A stretch of DNA of 64,000 nt from Bradyrhizobium sp. CSA207 (GTDB lineage: Bacteria > Pseudomonadota > Alphaproteobacteria > Rhizobiales > Xanthobacteraceae). The notes beneath the pieces were generated by a model. The model searched no databases. It had not been told where the DNA came from and was given only the letters and a program-made list of their open reading frames with translations. Numbering within the stretch: the stretch's first letter is position 1; the number at the start of each line of letters is the position of its first letter. The DNA lies in NCBI RefSeq assembly GCF_029051685.1, contig NZ_JAACFT010000011.1:124001-188000 (forward strand), read 5' to 3'. Shown piece after piece: positions 44,371 through 52,896 of this stretch. The position numbers and the translations under genes are program-made.

Positions 44371-45771
44371 ATGCAAGACCTCTGGCGCCTGTCGGCCGCC
44401 GACCTCGCCACCCTCGTCAAGTCCAAGAAGGTGTCCGCCAGGGAGGCCGCCAAGGCCGGACTTGACCGGCTCGATGCGGTCAACCCCAAGCTCAATGCGG
44501 TGATCGACCACCGGCCGGAGGACGTGCTCAAGCAGGCCGACGCCGTCGATGCGGCGATTGCGCGGGGTGAGGATCCCGGCGTTTTGGCCGGCGTGCCCGT
44601 CACCATCAAGGCCAATGTCGACCAGGAAGGCTTTGCCACCACCAACGGCCTCAAGCTGCAGCGCGACCTGATCGCCCGCGAAGACAATCCGGTGGTCGCC
44701 AATTTCCGCAAAGCGGGCGCGGTTCTGCTCGGCCGCACCAATTGCCCGGCCTTCTCCTATCGCTGGTTCACCACCAATCTGGTCCATGGCGACACCAAGA
44801 ACCCGCGCGATGCCTCGCTGACCCCCGGCGGCTCGTCCGGCGGTGCCGGCTCGGCGGTCGCGGCCGGCATCGGCCACATTGCCCATGGCACCGATATCGC
44901 GGGCTCGATCCGCTACCCCGCCTATGCCTGCGGCGTGCATGGCCTGCGCCCGACCCTGGGCCGGATTCCGGCCTTCAACGCCGCGCTGCCGGAGCGCCCG
45001 ATCGGGCCGCAGATCATGGCGGTGTCCGGACCGCTGGCGCGCACCGTCAACGACATCAGGATTTCGCTCGCCGCGATGGCGGCGCGCGACGTCCGAGACC
45101 CCTGGTTTGTGCCGGTGCCGCTCGAAGGTCCGGCGCGGCCGAAGCGCGCCGCGCTCTGCCTCAATCCGGACGGGCTGGTGACCACGCCGGAGGTGAAGGC
45201 GGCCGTCATCGATGCCGGCAAGCGGCTGGAGCGTGCCGGCTGGACCGTGGAGGTGATCGAGAACACGCCGCCGATGCGCGAAGCGGTGGAGTGGCAGACA
45301 AAGCTTTGGCTCGGCGACGGCTATGAGGCGCAGCTGGAGATGGCCGAGCGCGAGGGCGATCCCGGTGCGCTGGCTTGTCTGCGGGGCAACCGCGCCAAGG
45401 TCACGCCGCTCGACCAGGCGACTTACGCCAAGGCGCTGACCCGCCGCGCCACGCTGACCCGGGACTGGATGCTGTTCTTCGAGCAATACGCGGTGGTACT
45501 GACGCCGGTGTCCGGCGAGCTGCCGTTTCCGGATCAGCTCGACTGCAAGGACGACGAGTCCTTCAAGCGCGTCTGGGAGGCGCAACTGCCGCAAATTGCG
45601 ATTCCCTTCATGGGGCTGCCGGGCCTGGTGGTCTCGACCGGCCTCGTCGGTAAGGCTCCGGTCGGCGTGCACATCGTGTCCGGCCGCTACCGCGAGGATC
45701 TTTGCCTGCTCGCAGGCGAAGCGATCGAGGCGGGCGGCGTGCCGCCGTCGCCGATCGATCCCGTGGGCTGA
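44371..45771 (+). CDS. Amidase-signature family hydrolase
   Basis: The 466-residue protein has the Ser-cisSer-Lys triad pattern: Lys80 in VPVTIKANVD, cis-Ser155 in GGSSGGAG and nucleophile Ser179 in GTDIAGSIRYPA. A GGAGA lies 5 bases before the ATG. The glutathione peroxidase gene begins 2 bases after its stop. Substrate cannot be told; indoleacetamide hydrolases, aryl amidases and GatA-like proteins share this fold. Confidence 0.9.
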   Translation: MQDLWRLSAADLATLVKSKKVSAREAAKAGLDRLDAVNPKLNAVIDHRPEDVLKQADAVDAAIARGEDPGVLAGVPVTIKANVDQEGFATTNGLKLQRDLIAREDNPVVANFRKAGAVLLGRTNCPAFSYRWFTTNLVHGDTKNPRDASLTPGGSSGGAGSAVAAGIGHIAHGTDIAGSIRYPAYACGVHGLRPTLGRIPAFNAALPERPIGPQIMAVSGPLARTVNDIRISLAAMAARDVRDPWFVPVPLEGPARPKRAALCLNPDGLVTTPEVKAAVIDAGKRLERAGWTVEVIENTPPMREAVEWQTKLWLGDGYEAQLEMAEREGDPGALACLRGNRAKVTPLDQATYAKALTRRATLTRDWMLFFEQYAVVLTPVSGELPFPDQLDCKDDESFKRVWEAQLPQIAIPFMGLPGLVVSTGLVGKAPVGVHIVSGRYREDLCLLAGEAIEAGGVPPSPIDPVG

Positions 45772-45773
45772 CG

Positions 45774-46250
45774 ATGTCGGATATCTACGACTTCAAGGCC
45801 AACTCGCTTGCCGGCGATGAGGTGCCGATGCGCCGCTTCGAGGGACAGGTGCTGCTGATCGTCAACACCGCGAGCAAATGCGGCTTCACGCCGCAATATC
45901 GCGGGCTCGAGGATCTGCACCGCGACTTGTCGCCACGCGGCTTCTCGGTACTGGGCTTTCCCTGCAACCAGTTCGGCGCGCAGGAGCCGGGGCAGGCGAG
46001 CGAGATCCAGGCATTCTGCTCGACCAATTACGACGTGACCTTTCCGCTGTTCGAGAAGATCGACGTCAACGGCAGCAATGCGCATCCTCTGTATGAGTAC
46101 TTGAAACGCCAGCAATCCGGCCTGCTTGGCGCCTCCATCAAATGGAATTTCACGAAATTCCTGGTGGATCGCGCCGGCAAGGTGATCGCGCGCTACGCGC
46201 CGACCGCACGGCCCGAAGGATTGCGGCAGCACATCGAGACCCTGTTATGA
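45774..46250 (+). CDS. Glutathione/thioredoxin peroxidase (Gpx)
   Basis: The 158-residue Cys-type peroxidase reduces organic hydroperoxides. It has the active Cys36 in NTASKCGFTPQY, Gln66-Phe in FPCNQFGAQEPG and Trp124 in WNFTKFLV. It starts 2 bases after the amidase stop and overlaps the DUF3297 gene by ATGA, so the three genes form one operon. Like many bacterial enzymes, it may use thioredoxin rather than glutathione. Confidence 0.94.
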   Translation: MSDIYDFKANSLAGDEVPMRRFEGQVLLIVNTASKCGFTPQYRGLEDLHRDLSPRGFSVLGFPCNQFGAQEPGQASEIQAFCSTNYDVTFPLFEKIDVNGSNAHPLYEYLKRQQSGLLGASIKWNFTKFLVDRAGKVIARYAPTARPEGLRQHIETLL

Positions 46251-46504
46251 GCGAGACAATAATGAGCGACGAATTTCCGGACCGCCTGTCGGTCGATCCG
46301 AACAGCCCCTATTACAACGCGGACATCCTGGCGCGCGACGTCGGCATCCGTTTCAAGGGCGTCGAGAAGACCAATGTCGAGGAATACTGCATCAGCGAAG
46401 GCTGGGTCCGCGTCACCGCAGGCAACGCCAAGGATCGCCACGGCAACCCGCTGACCATCAAGGTGCATGGCCCGGTCGAGCCGTATTTCAGGGACAAGAA
46501 GTAG
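46247..46504 (+). CDS. DUF3297 family protein
   Basis: The 85-residue protein contains PDRLSVDPNSPYYNADILARDVGIRF and NVEEYCISEGWVRV, matching the DUF3297 pattern. The ATG at 46247 overlaps the Gpx stop. An internal ATG at 46262 is also plausible. No role is known. Confidence 0.88.
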   Translation: MSETIMSDEFPDRLSVDPNSPYYNADILARDVGIRFKGVEKTNVEEYCISEGWVRVTAGNAKDRHGNPLTIKVHGPVEPYFRDKK

Positions 46505-46526
46505 AGCCCCGCACACACTCTCTCCT

Positions 46527-46712
46527 CGTCATTGCGAGGAGCCCTTGCGACGAAGCAATCCAGACTTGTCAGTCCCTCATCCTGAGGAGCGCGGTACGCG
46601 CGTCTCGAAGGATGAAGGCCCGGCCGGTGGCCTCGCCCTTCGAGACGCGCGCGAAGGGCGCGCTCCTCAGGGTGAGGGTCTACTGGATTGCTTCGCTTCG
46701 CTCGCAATGACG
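46527..46712. repeat. Nested palindromic repeats
   Basis: The two halves of a CGTCATTGCGAGGAGC repeat (46527-46565, with GCAATCCAGAC, and 46683-46712, with TGGATTGC and TCGCAATGACG) are separated by an entire CTCATCCTGAGGAGC repeat (46572-46679). This looks like insertion of one palindromic element into another. It lies between the DUF3297 gene and tarD. Confidence 0.8.
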
Positions 46713-46733
46713 AAAGTAAAAGGCTGAACAACC

Positions 46734-47902
46734 ATGTCCGTCCGCATCGTCGACGTCCGCGAGATCACAAAGCCGATCTCCTCGCCGATCCGCAACGCCT
46801 ATATCGACTTCACCAAGATGACGACGAGCCTCGTTGCCGTCGTCACCGACGTGTTGCGCGACGGCAAGCGCGTCGTCGGCTATGGCTTCAACTCCAACGG
46901 CCGCTACGGCCAGGGCGGCCTGATCCGCGAGCGTTTTGCCTCGCGCATCCTCGAGGCCGATCCGAAGAAGCTCTTGAACGAGGCCGGCGACAATCTCGAT
47001 CCGGACAAGGTCTGGGCCGCGATGATGACGAACGAGAAGCCGGGCGGTCATGGCGAGCGCTCGGTCGCGGTCGGCACCATCGACATGGCGGTGTGGGATG
47101 CGGTGGCAAAGATTGCGGGCAAGCCGCTGTTTCGGCTGCTGGCCGAACGTCACGGCCGCACAGCCAATCCGCGCGTCTTCGTCTATGCCGCCGGTGGCTA
47201 CTACTATCCCGGCAAGGGGCTCTCGATGCTGCGCGGCGAGATGCGCGGCTATCTCGACCGCGGCTACAACGTCGTCAAGATGAAGATCGGCGGCGCTGAT
47301 ATCGACGAAGACCGCAAGCGCATCGAGGCGGTGCTGGAGGAGATCGGCAAGGACGCGCAACTCGCCGTCGACGCCAACGGGCGTTTTGATCTCGAAACTG
47401 CAATTGCCTATGCCAAGATGCTGCGGGATTATCCCCTGTTCTGGTACGAGGAGGTCGGCGATCCCCTCGACTATGCACTCCAGGCCGCGCTCGCCGAGTT
47501 CTATCCAGGCCCGATGGCGACCGGCGAAAACCTGTTCAGCCACCAGGACGCCCGCAACCTCATCCGCTACGGCGGCATGCGCCCGGACCGCGACTGGCTG
47601 CAATTCGATTGCGCACTGTCCTATGGCCTGTGCGAATATCAGCGCACGCTGGAAGTTCTGAAGACCCACGGCGGTCGCCAAGCCGCTGCATCCCGCATGG
47701 CGGCCACCAGATGTCGCTCAACATCGCGGCCGGCCTCGGCCTCGGGGGCAACGAGAGCTACCCCGACCTGTTCCAGCCCTATGGCGGCTTCCCAGACGGT
47801 GTGCGCGTCGAGAACGGCCACATCACCATGCCGGAGCTTTCAGGCATCGGCTTCGAAGGCAAGTCGGATCTCTACAAGGAGATGAAGGCGCTGGCGGAAT
47901 AG
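46734..47902 (+). pseudogene. tarD: D-tartrate dehydratase (TarD), frameshifted
   Basis: The frame encodes a near-identical homologue of B. japonicum TarD, an enolase-superfamily enzyme that dehydrates D-tartrate to oxaloacetate. Lys184 (VKMKIGG), Asp213, Glu239 and Glu265 are present. After Gly313 (near 47672) the reading frame is lost: the next codons read GGT CGC CAA, whereas with one T inserted (TGG TCG CCA) the family sequence WSPSRCIPHGGHQ resumes in the other frame, ending LYKEMKALAE at 47902. Catalytic His322 lies after the shift. Without correction, the product is 383 aa with a foreign tail. Either a recent mutation or a sequencing/assembly error is possible. Confidence 0.9.
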
Positions 47903-47933
47903 CCCGGCTGCGGCAACACATTCCGTCATTGCG

Positions 47934-48010
47934 AGCGTAGCGAAGCAATCCAGAATCTTTCCGCGGAGGCAGCCTGGATTGCTTCGTCGCAAGGGCTCCT
48001 CGCAATGACG
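47934..48010. repeat. Palindromic repeat (CGTCATTGCGAG family)
   Basis: A complete copy: CGTCATTGCGAGCGTAGCG on the left, CAATCCAGAATC facing GCCTGGATTGCTTCG, and CTCGCAATGACG on the right. It separates tarD from the GIY-YIG gene. Confidence 0.8.
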
Positions 48011-48112
48011 ATGTTGGGCGAGCATTGCGCTTTCCTCGTTTCTATTGCGCTCGTTGCTCGCGATCACCTTGTGGTTGTGATATCGTGGTGGCTCTCTCAG
48101 CCGAGCACGATC

Positions 48113-48400
48113 ATGAAGCAGCCTTGCGTGTACATGTTCGCCAATCGCCGCAATGGGACGATCTACACGGGCGTCACTTCCAATCCGCCGCATCGCGCTT
48201 TCGAGCACCGCGAGGGATTGGTAAAGGGGTTCTCGTCGAAGTACGGCTGCAAGCTTCTCGTCTGGTACGAACTGCACGCGACCATGACCGACGCGATTAC
48301 ACGCGAAAAGCAGATCAAGGCTGGCTGCCGGGCGAACAAGCTTGCGCTAATCGAGACGCTTAATCCGGACTGGAAGGATTTGTACGAGACGCTGATTTGA
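48113..48400 (+). CDS. GIY-YIG nuclease-superfamily protein
   Basis: The 95-residue protein has the GIY-YIG domain of the UPF0213/YhbQ type: VYMFANRRNGTIYTGVTSN with the paired VYM and YTG, and HREG and REKQIKAG blocks with conserved Arg and Glu. Such small proteins can be nucleases in DNA metabolism, but also occur in mobile DNA. Start at ATG 48113. A reading to 48005 enters a repeat. Confidence 0.88.
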   Translation: MKQPCVYMFANRRNGTIYTGVTSNPPHRAFEHREGLVKGFSSKYGCKLLVWYELHATMTDAITREKQIKAGCRANKLALIETLNPDWKDLYETLI

Positions 48401-48427
48401 TGGCCGAGAGCGCTGCACCCGTTAGTC

Positions 48428-48704
48428 GCGAGATGTCGCCACACTCTTCGTCATTGCGAGCGCAGCGAAGCAATCCAGAGTCCTTCCGCGGCGGCAGTCT
48501 GGATTGCTTCGTCGCAAGGGCTCCTCGCAATGACGGCGGAGAGGGCGGTGTCGACTGGGAGCGGCCGGGCCTCGACGGACGAAGGCTGGAAGTTGCGCGA
48601 GATGTCGCCACACTCTCCGTCATTGCGAGCGCAGCGAAGCAATCCAGAGTCCTTCCGCGGCGGCAGTCTCGATTGCTTCGTCGCTAGAGCTCCTCGCAAT
48701 GACG
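48428..48704. repeat. Direct duplication of a 108-bp palindromic repeat
   Basis: 48428-48535 and 48597-48704 are 108-bp copies that differ at 4 positions. Both begin GCGAGATGTCGCCACACTCT and contain CGTCATTGCGAGCGCAGCG, CAATCCAGAG and CTCGCAATGACG. The 61-base spacer has no gene. The copies lie between the GIY-YIG gene and malonyl-CoA decarboxylase. Confidence 0.85.
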
Positions 48705-48727
48705 ATGTGGTGCGAGCCGGACGTCCG

Positions 48728-50080
48728 CTACGACGACCTCATATCCAGCAGCCGCCGTCCTTCGCCTTTCAGCAGCTTCTTCACCGCGCTCGAGGCCACG
48801 ACTTCGCCGTCATTGGCGTAGGCCTCGTGGTTCTTCTCGATGTCGTCGAGGCGGTAGAGATAGTTGACCATGACGCCCGCGGACTCCCGCATGCCCTTGG
48901 GCGAGAGGTCGCCGAGCCAGTTGATGCGCTCGAGCCGGGCGCCATTGCCGAGATGGAAGCGGCCGACCGAGTCGATCAGCCGGCCCTTTGGCGTGCGTGC
49001 CTTCAGGAAATAGTGGGCGGCGAGCGGTTCGACCAGACCGCGCAGCTGCGCGGTCGCATCCGCATCCTCGAACCATTTCGGCTCGTCCAGGCGCTTCAGC
49101 AGCTCGCGGTCCTCGTCCGAGAGCGGCAGGTCCTTGTCCTGCTTGATCCACGGCATGAAGCCCGGCACCGGCGACAGCGTCACGAAATTGTCGAGCTTCG
49201 GCAACTCGCGGCGCAATTCCTCCACCACCTGCTTGATCAGGAAGCTGCCGAAGGAGATGCCGCCAAGGCCGCGCTGGGTGTTGGAGATCGAATAGAACAC
49301 CGCGGTGCGTGCGCGCTCGATCGGGACGGACCGGCGGTCGACCGCGAGCAGCGGCGCGATCGCGCCGGGTATCGTCTCGGTCAGCGCCACCTCGACGAAG
49401 ATCAGGGGTTCGTCGACCATGGCGGGATGGAAGAAGGCGTAACAGCGGCGATCGACCGGATCGATGCGGCGGCGCAGATCGTCCCAGTCGCTGATCTCGT
49501 GCACGGCTTCGTAACGGATGATCTTTTCGAGGATGTTGGCCGGGGTCGACCAGTCGATCCTGCGCAGCACGAGAAACCCCCTGTTGAACCACGAAGAGAG
49601 CAGATGAGACATGTCGCGATCGAGCGCGGCGAGATCGGCGTGGCCGTTCATCATGCCGAGCAGATCGGCGCGCATGTTGACGAGATCGCCGGTGCCGCCC
49701 GGCGCGCGGTTGAGGCGGCGGATCAGTTCCTGCCGCCGCGGCTCCGAGGCGAAATGAAGCGAGCTTGCGTCCTCGTCGCTTGGCTCGGCGCGCCATGTCT
49801 CGATCGCTTTTGCCAGACGATCGCGATCGGGGCCGAAATCGCGCACCAGCGCCTCGAAGAAGGCGCGGCGACCTGCCGCGTCCAAATCCTGATAGAGGTC
49901 GAGCACCTCGCGCGCCATGGCAGTGCCCGAGGCTTCGCCCCGGCCCGACAGCAGCGCGCCGCAGAGCTCGATCAGGCCGTCGGCATCCTGCTTGGTGTCT
50001 GCGCTATCGCCGCGGCGAAGCAGGGTGCGGCCGCGCTCGGAGATTGTGGCGAGCAGGTCGGAGAAGAAGGCATTGGCCAT
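48728..50080 (-). CDS. Malonyl-CoA decarboxylase
   Basis: The 450-residue protein converts malonyl-CoA to acetyl-CoA. It shows the helical N-terminus, the GNAT-like C-terminal half with FYSISNTQRGLGGISFG (catalytic Ser region), LKARTPKGRLIDSVGRFHLGNGARLERINW (active His region), and the family length. No malonyl-CoA synthetase or transporter flanks it here, so its physiological partner is unknown. The start at 50080 is the only good ATG. Confidence 0.93.
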   Translation of the reverse strand: MANAFFSDLLATISERGRTLLRRGDSADTKQDADGLIELCGALLSGRGEASGTAMAREVLDLYQDLDAAGRRAFFEALVRDFGPDRDRLAKAIETWRAEPSDEDASSLHFASEPRRQELIRRLNRAPGGTGDLVNMRADLLGMMNGHADLAALDRDMSHLLSSWFNRGFLVLRRIDWSTPANILEKIIRYEAVHEISDWDDLRRRIDPVDRRCYAFFHPAMVDEPLIFVEVALTETIPGAIAPLLAVDRRSVPIERARTAVFYSISNTQRGLGGISFGSFLIKQVVEELRRELPKLDNFVTLSPVPGFMPWIKQDKDLPLSDEDRELLKRLDEPKWFEDADATAQLRGLVEPLAAHYFLKARTPKGRLIDSVGRFHLGNGARLERINWLGDLSPKGMRESAGVMVNYLYRLDDIEKNHEAYANDGEVVASSAVKKLLKGEGRRLLDMRSS

Positions 50081-50200
50081 CTGGGCTTTTCGAATCCGGT
50101 TTGTGCGGTGCGGGAAGCTTACACAGCATTTAGGCGGAAGCCGATCACAATCAAGCGGAGGATTTCTGCATCTTTAGCTGGCCATGCGCCGCAAGCAAGC

Positions 50201-50340
50201 TGTCATGCCCCGCGAAGATCGTCATGCCATCCGACGCCGTCATGCCCCGCGAAGGCGGGGCATCCAGTACGCCGCGGCTCCTCCGTATTCCACTGGAGTC
50301 TCTGGAATACTGGATCGCCCGGCCAAGCCGGGCAGCGAGG
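50201..50340. repeat. Palindromic repeat cluster (GTCATGCCCCGCG family)
   Basis: The region has three partial GTCATGCCCCGCGAAG copies (50202, 50219, 50239), then CATCCAGTACGCCG, GTATTCCA/TGGAATAC and TGGATCGCCCGGCCAAGCCGGGC. It fills the space between malonyl-CoA decarboxylase and the AraC gene. Confidence 0.75.
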
Positions 50341-50346
50341 GTGTGG

Positions 50347-51156
50347 CTATCCCTTCCCCGCAAACTCCGTCGGCGTCCGCCCGGTCACTTGGCGGAACGC
50401 CGCCGAGAAGGCGGGCACGCTGGCATAGCCGAGCTGGGCGGCGAGCTGCTTGACCGAGACATTGGCATCCGTCGACAGTCTTTCGATCGCCGCCGCGATG
50501 CGCGCGCGCTGGCACCAGCTCTTGAAGCTCAATTGGGTCTCGCTCGAGAACAGTCGCGACAGCGTGCGCGCGGAGGTTCCGACGTCCCGCGCCAGCGCGT
50601 CGATGTCGTGCAGGCCGGTGGGGTCGTCAAGCACGATCATCGCGGCACGCCGGCAGCGCGGCTCGCGCGGCAGCGGTACGAAGGTCGCGGAATCCTCGGC
50701 CTGGTGCAATTCCAGCATCGCCAGGCGGACCAGCAGCTCGGTGCGCTCCTCGGTATTGCGCGCATCGAACAGCGCAAGGATCGCCTGATTCAGCAGTGGC
50801 GACACCCGCACCACGAATTCCCTGGTCAATCCCTCATAGCGTTTTTCTCGCTTCAGCCAGGGCAGGTCGAAATACAGCGTGCGCATCTCGATGTCGGCGA
50901 GCAGATCGATGGCATGCTCGAGCCCGGCCGGAATCCAGACCGCGCGGTCCGGCGGCACCAGCCAACGCCCTTTGGGCGTCGTCACCTGCATGGTGCCTTT
51001 GGCCGCATAGACCAGCTGCGCCTCGCGGTGCAGATGCGGATCGATCCGTAAGCCCTTGGGATAGTCGCGCGCGACCAAGTGCACGCCCGCGGGTGAGCGA
51101 TGGTTGCTCCGGACCTCCCGCAGGATTGGCGTTTCCAAGACAGTCATTGGCAGCAT
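50347..51156 (-). CDS. AraC-family transcriptional regulator
   Basis: The 269-residue protein has an N-terminal cupin-type ligand domain (HLHREAQLVYAAKGTMQV; VPPDRAVWIPAGLEHAI) and a C-terminal double HTH (VGTSARTLSRLFSSETQLSF; LGYASVPAFSAAFRQVTGRTP). It is divergent from the MFS gene with 51 bases between them, so it probably controls that exporter, as in the NimR/NimT type. Effector unknown. Confidence 0.92.
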   Translation of the reverse strand: MLPMTVLETPILREVRSNHRSPAGVHLVARDYPKGLRIDPHLHREAQLVYAAKGTMQVTTPKGRWLVPPDRAVWIPAGLEHAIDLLADIEMRTLYFDLPWLKREKRYEGLTREFVVRVSPLLNQAILALFDARNTEERTELLVRLAMLELHQAEDSATFVPLPREPRCRRAAMIVLDDPTGLHDIDALARDVGTSARTLSRLFSSETQLSFKSWCQRARIAAAIERLSTDANVSVKQLAAQLGYASVPAFSAAFRQVTGRTPTEFAGKG

Positions 51157-51207
51157 CCCGTCATAGGTCCGACATATAACTCATTTCGGTGCAGGAGAGG
51201 ATTCGGA

Positions 51208-52380
51208 ATGAACAGCCCCAGCCGGGTGATCGGCTTCGTCAACGCAGGCCATTTCATCGACCATTATGCGATGCTGATCTTCGCCGCCGCCGTGATCATC
51301 ATGGGGCCGGCGCTCGGCATGGCTTATTCGGAGCTGCTGCCCTATGCGACGCCGGGCTTCGTCGCCTTCGGCGCGGGATCGCTGCTCACCGGCTGGCTCG
51401 GGGACCGCTGGAGCCGCCGCCACATGATGCTGATCTTCTTCATCGGCATTGGCGCTGCCATGATCTCGGTCGGCTTGGTGCAGACCCCGCCGCAGCTCGG
51501 TGCGGCGCTGTTTGCGATCGGCATCTTCGCCTCGATCTATCATCCCGTCGGCACCGCCATGATCGTGTCCTATGCCGACAGGCTCGGCCGCGAGATGGGG
51601 CTGAACGGCGTCTGGGGCAATCTCGGCGTGGCGTCCTCGGCGCTGGTCACCGGCGTGATCGGGCAATATTTCGGCTGGCGCTTCGCCTTCATCGTTCCCG
51701 GCGTGGTGACGATCCTGATCGGCATCGGCTTTGCGATGATGGTCGTGCATGAGGACCGCAAGGGGAGCAAGCAGGCGGCGGCGCAAGCGCGGGTGGCAAA
51801 GCAGGACATGTGGCGCGTGATCCTGGCGCTCTTGATCGTCGTCATCGCGATCTCCACGACCTTCAACGCGGTGACGGTGGCGCTGCCAAAACTGTTCGCG
51901 GAGCGGCTCGCGGACCTCACCAAAAGTCCGGCGCTGCTGGGCGTGATTGCGGCCTGCGTCTACGTGTTCGGCGCAATGACGCAGTACACGATCGGCCGGC
52001 TGCTCGACCGCTACTCGCTCAAGACGGTGGCACTGCCGCTGTCCTTCATGCTGGCGCCGTTCCTGTATCTCGCCGCCAGCCTGTCCAACCTGCCGCTGAT
52101 CCTGGTCTCGATCGGCATCGTCATGGGCGCGTTCGGGCAGGTCACGGTCAACGACGCCATGGTCGGCAAATACACCAGCGAAGAATGGCGCTCGCGCGCC
52201 TATGCCGTGCGCTATTTCGTCGGCTTCACCGCGGCGGGTGCCTCCGTCGGCCTGGTTGCCTGGCTTTACGAGCAGGGTGGCTTCGTCACCATGCTGCATG
52301 CCTTCGCCGCACTCTGCCTGCTGGCGATCGCAGCCGCACTCATCCTGCCCGGCGAAATCAGGACGCCGCAGCCGGCTTAA
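51208..52380 (+). CDS. MFS transporter
   Basis: The 390-residue protein has about 12 hydrophobic segments, the A-loop motif GWLGDRWSRRHM and a charged cytoplasmic loop (HEDRKGSKQAAAQARVAKQD, about 180-199) between the two halves. GGAGAGG lies 7 bases before the ATG at 51208. A reading back to 51100 lies within the divergent promoter. Substrate unknown. Confidence 0.9.
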   Translation: MNSPSRVIGFVNAGHFIDHYAMLIFAAAVIIMGPALGMAYSELLPYATPGFVAFGAGSLLTGWLGDRWSRRHMMLIFFIGIGAAMISVGLVQTPPQLGAALFAIGIFASIYHPVGTAMIVSYADRLGREMGLNGVWGNLGVASSALVTGVIGQYFGWRFAFIVPGVVTILIGIGFAMMVVHEDRKGSKQAAAQARVAKQDMWRVILALLIVVIAISTTFNAVTVALPKLFAERLADLTKSPALLGVIAACVYVFGAMTQYTIGRLLDRYSLKTVALPLSFMLAPFLYLAASLSNLPLILVSIGIVMGAFGQVTVNDAMVGKYTSEEWRSRAYAVRYFVGFTAAGASVGLVAWLYEQGGFVTMLHAFAALCLLAIAAALILPGEIRTPQPA

Positions 52381-52896
52381 TGGATGTCGTGAGGCAGTCG
52401 GCTCGCGCCACATCGTCATTGCGAGGAGCCCTTGCGACGAAGCAATCCAGACTGCCCCCACGGAGGGATTCTGGATTGCTTCGCTGCGCTAGGAAGAAAG
52501 TGGTCGGTCCCAGATCAGAATCCGACCAGATGTGCTGACCCATTTTCGTTTACGTCGGGTCGGCGCCTCGCCGCCGGTCCCAACTCGCAATGACGGAGAA
52601 GCTAGGAATGAGGGGGATATGGCGGCACTTCGCGTCAGCCGCCCATGATGCAATTCTGCCGATGTTTTGCCCGACGAGTCAAACGTCGGTGCGGCCAGAA
52701 AATCTCGGCCAGAAAACCTCAACGCCATCAACGCCGTTCTACTTTGCATGGGGTTGTTTTCGACTTTTTTGTTTTCGCCCCCTCAAGCCCGCGCAAGAGA
52801 CGGGAACCCACTCCACCTCCCGCGGGTTTTACCTCCTCCGGCACTTGCCGGGACAGTTGAAGGGGGCGGGACAGTTGAAGGGGAAAAGACACCCGC
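52381..52896. other. Intergenic region with split repeat and remnant sequence
   Basis: It contains a CGTCATTGCGAGGAGC repeat (52414-52490 and 52586-52595) split by a 95-base insert, then noncoding sequence with the run GTTTTCGACTTTTTTGTTTTCG (52754-52775), and two copies of the 16-mer GGGACAGTTGAAGGGG at 52850 and 52868. I see no gene. An EcfG-like site occurs at 52803-52828. Confidence 0.6.
52803..52828 (+). promoter_or_regulatory. Candidate EcfG-like promoter for the antiporter
   Basis: GGAAC (52803-52807) and GTT (52826-52828) are separated by 18 bases, as at malQ and prkA. The base before GTT is G rather than the consensus C. The predicted start would be about 60 bases before the ATG at 52897. 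Confidence 0.35.

Noticed and set aside
48428..48704. Possible CRISPR or tandem array
   Set aside because: Only two 108-bp copies with a 61-base spacer, each internally palindromic and of a family dispersed over the window. No cas genes are present.
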